Below the pieces are notes generated by a model. The model searched no databases, was not told where the DNA came from, and saw only the letters and a list, made by a program, of their open reading frames with translations. Shown in pieces: positions 15,254 to 23,641 of a stretch of DNA of 48,563 nt (position 1 is its first letter; every line of letters begins with the position of its first letter). Location: the NCBI GenBank assembly GCA_009773335.1, contig WRPF01000018.1, positions 1-48,563 of the forward strand, written 5' to 3'. The position numbers and the translations under genes were made by a program. This stretch comes from Caulobacteraceae bacterium. GTDB lineage: Bacteria > Pseudomonadota > Alphaproteobacteria > Caulobacterales > Aquidulcibacteraceae.

Positions 15254-16261
15254 CTACGAAGTCGAGATTCCATCAGAAAGGCTGACGCGCCCAGTCTCGA
15301 TCTGCACCGACGCAATCCGGATGGTGTCGACATTTGGCGCACCGCGCTTCAACGGCGCCGGAGGACCACTCAACAGAAGGAAGGGCTCCCCACCCAACGT
15401 GAAAGCCGTACCTCCAGTCCAGCCGATCGCGCGAGCCTGGCGGATCATATTCCCCGCCCGAAATCCGGCGGGCCCCGCCGCGTTGTTGGTCCGGATCTGA
15501 CCGGCAAAGGCCTCCCTGAACTCGGCGCCGATCACTTTCGGCGGCGCCTGCACGGCCTCGCGTAGGCGCGCGGGATCAACGCTGGTCGCAAGCGTTGCGG
15601 CGGTCACCGGCCCAAAGTCGCCAAGGTGGAAGAGGTCGAGGTCATACCCCTCGAGTGCGCCGCCAAGCGGACGATGGACGACAGGCGTCGGCGCCCCCGC
15701 CGACGTGAAGGCGCGCTCGACCACGTGAAGTCCGCCGATCCCCGACATGCCTCCCCACCATTCAGCGGGCCACCCCTCGAATTCCGAGAACATTCCTTCA
15801 ACAGCGCTTGCCGTGCAGGCCTCACTGTCTTGCCAGCCGCCCAGATGGCGCAATGTGCGAACGAGACAGTGCGCAAGCCCGTGGCCCCGCGCCGCACGAA
15901 CAAGCACGTCGATGTCGCTCTTGTAGGTGATGTCGAGCGATCGCACCGCCTCCCCCGCGTGCGCCGCCAGCGCCGCCCGAACCAGGGGATTTGGCGCAGG
16001 CCGCCCCGGCGCCCACTCTTCGCGGTTTGCGGCGAAAAATCTGAAGTCCTGAACCTCGTACGCGTTGCGCTCACGGACCATCAGAATGTCAAACAGGTTG
16101 GTCGTCGCGCACACAGCCCTTTCGTGGCCGTTGGCGGCGACGGTGAACGCGATCGGCAAGCTAAGGGGGCATCTTGCAATCAGCATCCGGATAGGCGCGC
16201 CTCTATGACTTTGGCGATATGCCCGGTTGGTCACGATCCGAAATGGATCAAAAAATGCCAA
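15254..16261 (-). CDS. Hypothetical protein, up to 335 aa
   Basis: Not recognised. The amino-acid composition is that of a folded cytoplasmic protein with many aromatic residues in the middle (EFEGWPAEWWGG). There is no clear signal peptide or membrane segment. The start is unsure: the first ATG gives 335 residues and a second ATG at 16186 gives 310; neither has a good ribosome-binding site. It stands between the broken recombinases and the intact integrase, so it is likely cargo of the mobile element. The opposite-strand ORFs look like shadows. Confidence 0.5.
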   Translation of the reverse strand: MAFFDPFRIVTNRAYRQSHRGAPIRMLIARCPLSLPIAFTVAANGHERAVCATTNLFDILMVRERNAYEVQDFRFFAANREEWAPGRPAPNPLVRAALAAHAGEAVRSLDITYKSDIDVLVRAARGHGLAHCLVRTLRHLGGWQDSEACTASAVEGMFSEFEGWPAEWWGGMSGIGGLHVVERAFTSAGAPTPVVHRPLGGALEGYDLDLFHLGDFGPVTAATLATSVDPARLREAVQAPPKVIGAEFREAFAGQIRTNNAAGPAGFRAGNMIRQARAIGWTGGTAFTLGGEPFLLLSGPPAPLKRGAPNVDTIRIASVQIETGRVSLSDGISTS

Positions 16262-16340
16262 TCCCGGTCAATGACGAGGGCGCACTTCCAGACCAGTTTG
16301 TCCAGATGGAACGGGCGCCGAGAAAGCTTCCCCGTCGCAC

Positions 16341-17696
16341 CTAGGTTTCAGGCCCGTCTCCGGCCCGTCGCAGGCCTTCATCGGACCTGCGAACGCGCAG
16401 CACCATTCTCTGAGGCTTGTCCGCGCAGTGTTTCGGCGCCGCGGCGACTGCGCGCAGCTTGCTCGCCCAGAGCTCGAGCGCCTGCCGACGCTCCTCCACG
16501 TACTTGTGCTTCATGTAGACGCCGCGAACGCCCCGGATTTTGTGGCCCAGCAGAAGTTCGACAACCTCGTCACGGACGCCCATGGCGGTCAGGTGCGTGG
16601 CGCCGGTGCGCCGGAAGTCATGCATGGTGAAATGCGGTATCGGGCGCCCGAGTTCTTCGGCCGCCAATGCCCGCAAGCGGTCCGCGTAGGCGTCGGCGTA
16701 GCTGTAGATCGGCTTCCTCCCGCCGGTCGTCGAGAACATGTAGGGGCCTTCCTGTCCGACGGGCCGCTTCTCGATCAGCTCAAAGGCGGCCCGCGAAAGC
16801 GGTATCGTCTTCGGACTCCGGTTCTTGTGGCCATGTCCAGGCACTTCGATGTTGCGGCCGCCGCGATCGAACCACGCATGCTCGGCCTTGGAGTACTCGC
16901 TCAGCCGCGCCAGCGTCAGCAGCAGAACCCGTGCGAGATCGCCCCAGGGTTCCGGCATCCGCAAGCTGGCCCGATAGACAGCGCGCGCCTCGTCGATCGT
17001 CAGCATGCGTTCCCTGGGCCGCAGGTCTGTGGGATCACGTCGCAGGTCTTCACGTCCGACCAGACCGACGGCCGGGTTGCTGGATGCCAGATCCTCCCGG
17101 ATCGCCCAGCTGAAGACGCCCATGATCCAGCGGCGGGCCTCAAGCGCCGCACCCGAACCATGCTTTTCCGACTGAGCGATCTTGCGCAGGTGAGTATTTA
17201 ACTCCGGGCGGGTCATGCTGGCGAAGGCGCGCGTGCCGAAGGGTTTCCTCCAGTGCCTGGCGAGCACCCATGCCGCCACCGGGGCCGACGTGAGGCGCGG
17301 CTTGGCGTAGAGTTCGAGATAGCGGTCGATGAGCCAGTTCAGAGACTGCTCCGACTTGTCGCCATCGCTTGCGACCGGCGCACACGGATCAATCCCCTTT
17401 CCGGCCAGCGCGTGAATGCGCAAGGCCTCTGTGCGCGCCGCGTGGAGCGAGACTGCGGGATAGTCGCCCAGATGCATGCGCCGGACCGGGCCCTTGAGGG
17501 CGTGACCGTTCCGGCTGCGACCTCCGTGACCGACAACTCTGTATTGAAGCGACCAGCTGGCGCCTGTGCTGCCGACCCGAAGAAAGAGTCCGGTCGTCGC
17601 GCCATCGAGGTGATCGTATCGCTTTGCAGACTGCGCGAGAGAACGCACTGCAAGATCAGAGAACGGCTTGGCCTTGGAAGCGCTGCGTCGCTGCAT
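16341..17696 (-). CDS. Intact P4-type tyrosine integrase
   Basis: The 451-residue protein has an N-terminal DUF4102-like arm-binding domain (about residues 1-105), a core-binding domain (about 120-205) and a catalytic domain. Active-site residues are present: Arg264 (TLARLSEY), Lys near 290, His359-x-x-Arg362 (HDFRR), His385 (LLGHK) and Tyr394 (GVYMKHKY). Integrases of this type insert elements into the 3' ends of tRNA genes. Here the start codon lies 241 bases from a 3' fragment of tRNA-Val(GAC), the expected target. The bases between are less GC-rich than the surroundings and should carry its promoter and arm-binding sites. Confidence 0.92.
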   Translation of the reverse strand: MQRRSASKAKPFSDLAVRSLAQSAKRYDHLDGATTGLFLRVGSTGASWSLQYRVVGHGGRSRNGHALKGPVRRMHLGDYPAVSLHAARTEALRIHALAGKGIDPCAPVASDGDKSEQSLNWLIDRYLELYAKPRLTSAPVAAWVLARHWRKPFGTRAFASMTRPELNTHLRKIAQSEKHGSGAALEARRWIMGVFSWAIREDLASSNPAVGLVGREDLRRDPTDLRPRERMLTIDEARAVYRASLRMPEPWGDLARVLLLTLARLSEYSKAEHAWFDRGGRNIEVPGHGHKNRSPKTIPLSRAAFELIEKRPVGQEGPYMFSTTGGRKPIYSYADAYADRLRALAAEELGRPIPHFTMHDFRRTGATHLTAMGVRDEVVELLLGHKIRGVRGVYMKHKYVEERRQALELWASKLRAVAAAPKHCADKPQRMVLRVRRSDEGLRRAGDGPET

Positions 17697-17937
17697 TTCT
17701 GACGCTCGACAAATCGCTGGATTGCGCGATGAAAGTGATTCCGTCAGAATTCACGCCGACGACAACCGCGCCAGAAGTTACATAAACGACCACGAATTGG
17801 AAGTGAGTTCTGGGAATAAAGCGCGGTATTCAAGTTGATTTAGGTTGAGACGCATCATTTCGACTCACTCGCCTATCTAACTGATATTATTGCACAATTG
17901 GGTCGATTTGAGACTTTGCTAATTTACGTTTCGGTGA

Positions 17938-17982
17938 TTGACATCGTAGGGGTCACAGGTTCAATCCCTGTCGCGCCCACCA
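17938..17982 (+). other. Attachment site: 3' part of tRNA-Val(GAC)
   Basis: The sequence reads as the second half of a tRNA: anticodon loop TTGACAT (anticodon GAC at 17940-17942), T-arm ACAGG-TTCAATC-CCTGT, acceptor strand CGCGCCC, discriminator A and CCA. The bases before it do not form a D-arm, an acceptor strand or the 5' side of the anticodon stem, so this is not a complete gene. Such a fragment is what remains at the far end of an element integrated into a tRNA. The intact tRNA should lie at the other end, to the left; I did not see it in the window. Confidence 0.8.
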
Positions 17983-17984
17983 TG

Positions 17985-18008
17985 GGACCCAAGGGGTCCA
18001 GAGTTTTT
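17985..18008 (+). terminator. Rho-independent terminator after the tRNA-Val fragment
   Basis: GGACCC, loop AAG, GGGTCC, then AGAG and five T residues. Its place two bases after the CCA fits the original chromosomal terminator of the tRNA gene, which marks this side as chromosome. Confidence 0.8.
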
Positions 18009-18319
18009 CGGGACTGCCCGATTCCCGTTGTGCCCCTCCGAAGCGGAGACCTTCCGGACGAACTTTCCACGCCGCTGGCGCGCTGCGGCCTGCGCGGCAT
18101 GAAGGTCTGATGGCTGCGATTTCGAAGGTCTTCAACGCCGCCTGTCATCGCCGACGCGTCCATTTCATCCGCAACGCTCTCGCCCACGCCGGCAAGAGCG
18201 ATCGCTACGACTTTTGCGCAGGACGACGCAGCAACGGCGACGGCCGTCGCTGTTCAACACAAGGGGCGCGACCAACGCCGCGCCCCCCGCATCACACACC
18301 CAAAGGATCAAGCCTGCAT
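18009..18319. other. Intergenic region with a hairpin downstream of the DsrE gene
   Basis: No convincing gene was seen in these 311 bases. A hairpin at 18263-18286 (GGGGCGCG, 8-base loop, CGCGCCCC) lies just beyond the minus-strand DsrE stop and may end that transcript, although its T-run is poor (TTGTGTT). The antisense ORF across the tRNA fragment is a known type of false call. Confidence 0.4.
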
Positions 18320-18694
18320 TCAAAGCGTGACCAGGCGATAGCCTTCTTCAAGGTAGCGGGACAAATCCAAGACGCCGCTCGTCCCGGGTATCGCCTTGTC
18401 GCGAACAAGCGCCAGATCGCTCCCTCTCAATCCTTCGCTCGCGCCGAATACGTCGGCGCAGCCACCGCAAACACCTGCCACCTTGTCCCTGACGGCGTTG
18501 TAGAGCGCGTTGCCGGGATGATCGGGCTTGGCCAACTCTGTCGGCCAACGTGTGCCAGCGCCCTGGAAGATCAACGCGACCTCGCGATCCTTGTCCTTGA
18601 GCTCCTGGGTGATGAACATCGCGTTGAAGACACGCCCAAGCGCCTCCTCCCCCGCCTTGGGATCTGAAAACACAACGATTGCAGTCTTGGGCAT
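18320..18694 (-). CDS. DsrE-family protein
   Basis: The 124-residue protein reads as a DsrE/DsrF-like fold: an N-terminal strand TAIVVFSDP, a helix with a Met-rich turn, a second strand EVALIFQGAGT, a helix with CGGCADVFGA and a last strand before LSRYLEEGYRLVTL. The Cys pair lies where sulfur-relay members of the family carry their active Cys, but a redox or sulfur role is only inferred. The ATG follows GAGGTG. It is divergent from a tetR gene 113 bases away, so it is a likely target of that regulator. Confidence 0.75.
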   Translation of the reverse strand: MPKTAIVVFSDPKAGEEALGRVFNAMFITQELKDKDREVALIFQGAGTRWPTELAKPDHPGNALYNAVRDKVAGVCGGCADVFGASEGLRGSDLALVRDKAIPGTSGVLDLSRYLEEGYRLVTL

Positions 18695-18709
18695 GAACAC
18701 ACCTCACGT

Positions 18710-18736
18710 TTGACATTACCGAACGACCGGTATAAT
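18710..18736 (+). promoter_or_regulatory. Promoter with overlapping inverted repeat between dsrE-like gene and tetR
   Basis: TTGACA and TATAAT stand 15 bases apart, slightly close for a sigma70-type promoter. An inverted repeat TACCG-AACGAC-CGGTA (18717-18732) fills the spacer. A related half-site in reverse orientation, CCGTTCGTTCTG, lies at about 18779-18790. A repressor bound there would block both divergent genes, so this is the probable TetR operator. Confidence 0.5.
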
Positions 18737-18807
18737 TCAGGTGCCATGCGCAACGCAGGCGGTCAAGTTATTTTGCCGTTCGTTCTGTTATAAACTGGAG
18801 CAAACCT

Positions 18808-19386
18808 TTGGCGCGACCGGCAAGCATAGAAGAAGAAGAACTGATCGCGCGCCTCTCGAGTGTGTTCCGGGATGTCGGTTACGAGGGAGCATCGCTGGCG
18901 ATGCTTTCGGAGGCGACAGGGCTGCAGCGCGCGAGTTTGTACCATCGTTTTCCCGGCGGAAAACAGCAAATGGCCACGGAGGTGCTCACCTCCGCGATCG
19001 AATGGACCCGGATCAATGTCGTTGGGCCATTGACGCGCGAAGGAGATCTCTCAAAGCGGCTCGCGGAAGCGCGGGCCAATCTCAGGGAGATCTATGACTC
19101 CGGCAGCAAATCCTGCTTGCTCAATATGCTCATGGCGCCGCGCAACCTTGGTGGCCCCTTTGCGCCAGCGATCAAGACAGCTTTCGGGGCGCTGATCGAC
19201 GCCTTCGCCCACTTCGCACGTGAGGCAGGCCACCGCGATGGCGCGGCGCGCAAAGCGGGCCGACGCGCTCTAACACTCATTCAGGGCAGTCTGGTGCTGT
19301 CACGCGGCCTACAGGATCCGAGACCCTTTCGCGAAGCCCTCAACGCGCTTGAGGCGGAACTCTTCCCGCAAAGGGGTGAAGCCTGA
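18808..19386 (+). CDS. TetR-family transcriptional regulator
   Basis: The N-terminal 50 residues are a TetR helix-turn-helix (VFRDVGYEGASLAMLSEATG, then LQRASLYHRFPGGKQQM). The rest is a helical ligand and dimer domain that resembles the C-terminal family with YDSGSKSCLLNML. The length of 192 residues is normal. The start is a TTG preceded by TGGAG; no ATG or GTG lies in a better place. It is divergent from a DsrE-like gene across a palindrome and is followed after 58 bases by a PPOX-family gene, its likely targets. Confidence 0.85.
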   Translation: MARPASIEEEELIARLSSVFRDVGYEGASLAMLSEATGLQRASLYHRFPGGKQQMATEVLTSAIEWTRINVVGPLTREGDLSKRLAEARANLREIYDSGSKSCLLNMLMAPRNLGGPFAPAIKTAFGALIDAFAHFAREAGHRDGAARKAGRRALTLIQGSLVLSRGLQDPRPFREALNALEAELFPQRGEA

Positions 19387-19444
19387 TGCCCAGTCACCCG
19401 GGGGCAGGACTCCAAAAATCGATACCAGCCCGTAAGGAGCGCCT

Positions 19445-20050
19445 GTGACGACCAGGTTTTTCCAGACTGTATTCACCCCGGCCGTGAAAGCGGCACAGAC
19501 GGTTTATGGCAGCCGCGGCCCGTACGCCCGTCACGATGACATTCCAACAGAGCCCGATCGCCTGACGGATACTGAAATCGCCTTCATCGCCGAGCGCGAC
19601 AGTTTTTACCTCGCCACGGTAAACGAGTCCGGCTGGCCCTATGTCCAGTTTCGCGGCGGGGCGCCTGGCTTCGTGAAGGTACTCGACGAGCGGGGGTTCG
19701 GCTTTCCAGATTTCCGCGGCAACCGGCAATATGTGAGCGTAGGCAACGCCTCCGCGGACAACCGGGCGGCGTTCTTCTTCATGGACTATCCCAATCGAAC
19801 GCGGCTCAAGTTGCTTGGTCGGCTAACCGTAGTTGCGGTGGCCGAGGCGCCGGATCTCGCAGATCGACTCATCGACCCGGACTACAGAGCCAAGGTCGAA
19901 CGCCTCATCACCGTCGAGGTCGAAGCGTTCGACTGGAATTGCCCTCAACATATCACGCCCCGCTTCACTGCCACGGACATCGCGCCTTCCTTTGAAGCAC
20001 TGAAGGCGCGCATCGCGGAACTCGAGGCGGAACTGGCGCGCAGGCAATGA
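19445..20050 (+). CDS. Pyridoxamine 5'-phosphate oxidase-family (PPOX) flavoprotein
   Basis: The 201-residue protein has the split-barrel flavin-binding pattern: SFYLATVNESGWPYVQFRGG near residue 58, then GFPDFRGNRQYVSVGN, and FFFMDYPNRTRLKLLGR. Members bind FMN or F420 and reduce or oxidise varied substrates; most are not true PdxH enzymes, and this one lacks the PLP context. A C-terminal helix with repeated Ala-Glu (residues 182-200) may form a coiled coil. The GTG start follows GGAG. It is downstream of tetR and may be under its control. Confidence 0.85.
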   Translation: MTTRFFQTVFTPAVKAAQTVYGSRGPYARHDDIPTEPDRLTDTEIAFIAERDSFYLATVNESGWPYVQFRGGAPGFVKVLDERGFGFPDFRGNRQYVSVGNASADNRAAFFFMDYPNRTRLKLLGRLTVVAVAEAPDLADRLIDPDYRAKVERLITVEVEAFDWNCPQHITPRFTATDIAPSFEALKARIAELEAELARRQ

Positions 20051-20289
20051 CGCACACCGTCCCCCGCTCCGAATCCACCGGCCGAGCCATCAGGTACGCG
20101 CGGATCTCGATAACCGATCGGTGCGATGCCGGCGTGGAGAGCGCAATTGAACTCGCGCCGCACATGCGCGCCGTCGCTCAACTGTGGCGCTGGCCGGAAG
20201 GCGAGATCGATGGTCCTGCGCGCGATCACGCACATGTCGTCGCGTACAAGGCGGCCGGCCACACGATACGGCTGGCGCGCCCCGCGTGA
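20047..20289 (+). CDS. Hypothetical protein, 80 aa, coupled to the PPOX gene
   Basis: The ATG overlaps the stop of the PPOX-family gene as ATGA, which supports coupled translation. The product is not recognised. It is basic, has no signal peptide, and contains one aromatic stretch (AQLWRWPEGE). Its composition does not exclude a chance ORF. Confidence 0.4.
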   Translation: MTHTVPRSESTGRAIRYARISITDRCDAGVESAIELAPHMRAVAQLWRWPEGEIDGPARDHAHVVAYKAAGHTIRLARPA

Positions 20290-20385
20290 CCCGGCGGGCC
20301 GCTTGCCTTACACATCAAAACCATTTTTCTGCATGCGCCCACTCAAACGGGACCGCCCGCCCCGCCCAGGAAGGAACCAATCGCC

Positions 20386-21495
<1,110 letters not shown>

Positions 21496-21506
21496 AACAC
21501 TCAAGC

Positions 21507-22820
21507 ATGATGACGGATACCGCTATCCGTATCCCATACGTCGATCCCCTCGTCGCGTTCGCACCGTTTCGCGATGAACCCATGTGCATGCTGCTGCACA
21601 GCTGCGGGGGTCATCCCGCCGCGCGGTGGAGCTATCTGCTTGCCGCGCCGCGCGAAGTCGCGAACGATCTTGGCGTCGCGCAGGACTGGCTCCGTGACAG
21701 CGCGACATCCGTCGCATCGCCCTTCCCATGGGGCGCGGCGGGATTTCTCGCCTACGAACTCGGCGCGACCTTCGACGAGGCGGCGCCCAGCCCGCGCCCG
21801 TCGCGCCTGCCGCACGTGGCGCTGGGGCTCTACGACGTGGTGGTGGCCTTCGACACTGCAACGCGCACCGCGATGGCGACGTTTCGCGATGAAAGCGTGC
21901 GGGGAAAAGCGACGGATGTGATCGCGCGCCTCGGTGCCGCCGAAGTGGACGTACGCAACGCGCGTGGAGTCATTGCACCGATCGACTCCACGGCGCGCTA
22001 TCGTGATCAGGTCACCATCCTTGTCGAGCGCATCCGCGCCGGCGAGCTTTATCAGGCCAACATCTCGCGCCGCTTCGCCGGGACGCTTGCGGCGGGCGAT
22101 CACCCTTACGCCCTCTTCACGCGCCTGTGCCGCCAGAGCCCGGCGCCGTTCTGCGCCTACATGCGCTTGCCCGACGCCGCGATCGTGTCGAATTCGCCCG
22201 AACGCTTTGTGTCGGTCCGCAACGACGGCGCGCTCATCGCACGATCGAGCCCGATCAAGGGCACGCGTCCGCGTCACGCCGATCCCGCACGCGACACGGC
22301 GCTGGCCGCCGAACTCGCCGCCAGCGTCAAGGACCGCGCGGAAAACCTCATGATCCTTGATCTCATGCGCAACGATCTCGCGCGCGTGAGCACCGCCGGC
22401 AGCGTGCGCGTGACGCAGTATCAGGCGATCGAGACCTTCGCGAACGCGCACCACATGGTGTCTACGGTGGAAAGCCGCCTCAAGCCCGGCGCCGATGCGT
22501 TCGACCTGCTGCGCGCGGCGTTTCCTGCAGGCTCCATCACTGGCGCGCCGAAGGTGAAGGCGATGGAATTGATCGACCAGTTCGAAGCGGCGCCGCGCGA
22601 GGCGAACTATGGGTCGCTCGCGTGGTTCGGACCGGACGGCGCGATGGATTCAAGCGTGCTCATCCGCACCGCCACATGCACGCCGCGCGACGGCGGCTGG
22701 AAGGTGGGATTCCGCGTCGGCGGCGGCATCACGTCGGATTCCGATCCGGAAGAAGAAGCGCAGGAAACCGAGACGAAGGCGCTCAGTCTCCTCCGCGCGA
22801 TCAGGGGCTTCGACACATGA
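21507..22820 (+). CDS. pabB: Aminodeoxychorismate synthase component I
   Basis: PabB aminates chorismate to 4-amino-4-deoxychorismate for folate synthesis, using ammonia from PabA. The chorismate-binding domain is complete: YQANISRRF, then PIKGT with Lys251, the PabB-type nucleophile, then LMILDLMRNDLARV and GSITGAPKVKAMELI. The length of 437 residues fits a single-domain PabB without a fused glutaminase or lyase. Its stop overlaps the start of the pabC-like gene (ATGA), so the two are one operon. No pabA is in the window. Confidence 0.93.
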   Translation: MMTDTAIRIPYVDPLVAFAPFRDEPMCMLLHSCGGHPAARWSYLLAAPREVANDLGVAQDWLRDSATSVASPFPWGAAGFLAYELGATFDEAAPSPRPSRLPHVALGLYDVVVAFDTATRTAMATFRDESVRGKATDVIARLGAAEVDVRNARGVIAPIDSTARYRDQVTILVERIRAGELYQANISRRFAGTLAAGDHPYALFTRLCRQSPAPFCAYMRLPDAAIVSNSPERFVSVRNDGALIARSSPIKGTRPRHADPARDTALAAELAASVKDRAENLMILDLMRNDLARVSTAGSVRVTQYQAIETFANAHHMVSTVESRLKPGADAFDLLRAAFPAGSITGAPKVKAMELIDQFEAAPREANYGSLAWFGPDGAMDSSVLIRTATCTPRDGGWKVGFRVGGGITSDSDPEEEAQETETKALSLLRAIRGFDT

Positions 22821-23617
22821 CCGCATGGGTGAACGACGACTGGACCGAGGCGCCCGTCATCGACGCGCGCGACCGTGGCTTCACGCTCGGCGACGGTCTG
22901 TTCGAGACGATCCTGTGGGATGGCGCGCGCCTGCGCCGCTTCCCGCGACACGTCGCAAGGTTACACGCGAGCGCAGCCGCACTCGGCCTGTCGCCGCCGC
23001 CCGGCGGCGACAGGCTCGGCGGGGTTTCTGAAGAACTGCTGCGACGGGACGGCCTTCAGTCCGCGCCCGCCGCGGTGCGCATCACATGGACCGCCGGCAT
23101 CGGCGACCGCGGCGTCCTGCGCCCCGCCGTCATGCGTCCCGTGCTGGTGATCACCGCAGGCGCCTACGCGCATCCCGCCACCCCCGCCGCCCTCGTCACC
23201 TCCACGATCCGGCGCAACGAGACCGCGCCGTCGGCGCGTTTGAAGACGCTCTCCTACATCGACAACACGATGGCGCGCGCAGAGGCCGCAGCGCAGGGCG
23301 GCGATGAAGCCGTGCTGCTCAACACGCGAGGCCGCGTCGCGGGCGGCGCGTGCTGCAACATCTTCATCGCGAAGGGTGGCGTGGTCGTCACGCCGCCGAC
23401 GACGGACGGCGCACTGCCCGGCACGTTCCGCGCGGCGCTCATGGACGCAAACCCGCACATCGTTGAGCGCAGCATCACGGCGGAGGAGCTGGCGCGCGCG
23501 GAGGCTGCCTTCATCACCAACGCGCTGCACGAGAGGCGCACAGTTTCGCAGATTGATGGCCGTCCGCTCGATGCGGACCACGCCCTGCTGAAGACTCTCG
23601 CCGCCCCCGCCGATTGA
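22817..23617 (+). CDS. pabC: Aminotransferase class IV, probable 4-amino-4-deoxychorismate lyase
   Basis: The protein is a fold-type IV PLP enzyme of 266 residues. It starts with a pattern typical of the family (DRGFTLGDGLFETI), carries the PLP-binding Lys143 in RLKTLSYIDN, and ends with AFITNALHERRTVSQIDG. PabC releases pyruvate from aminodeoxychorismate to give p-aminobenzoate. The gene overlaps pabB by four bases, which makes that role more likely than branched-chain or D-amino-acid transamination. The frame is open upstream, but the overlapping ATG gives the family-sized product. Confidence 0.88.
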   Translation: MTAWVNDDWTEAPVIDARDRGFTLGDGLFETILWDGARLRRFPRHVARLHASAAALGLSPPPGGDRLGGVSEELLRRDGLQSAPAAVRITWTAGIGDRGVLRPAVMRPVLVITAGAYAHPATPAALVTSTIRRNETAPSARLKTLSYIDNTMARAEAAAQGGDEAVLLNTRGRVAGGACCNIFIAKGGVVVTPPTTDGALPGTFRAALMDANPHIVERSITAEELARAEAAFITNALHERRTVSQIDGRPLDADHALLKTLAAPAD

Positions 23618-23641
23618 GGGCGGGAGCGGCGAACGGTCTTT

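Noticed and set aside
17890-17982. A complete tRNA-Val gene
   Set aside because: The D-arm, the 5' acceptor strand and the 5' side of the anticodon stem are absent; only the 3' half is present.
17924-18187. Minus-strand ORF with GATGIEPVTPTMS across the tRNA-Val fragment
   Set aside because: This peptide is the well-known antisense translation of a tRNA 3' half and is a common false gene call.
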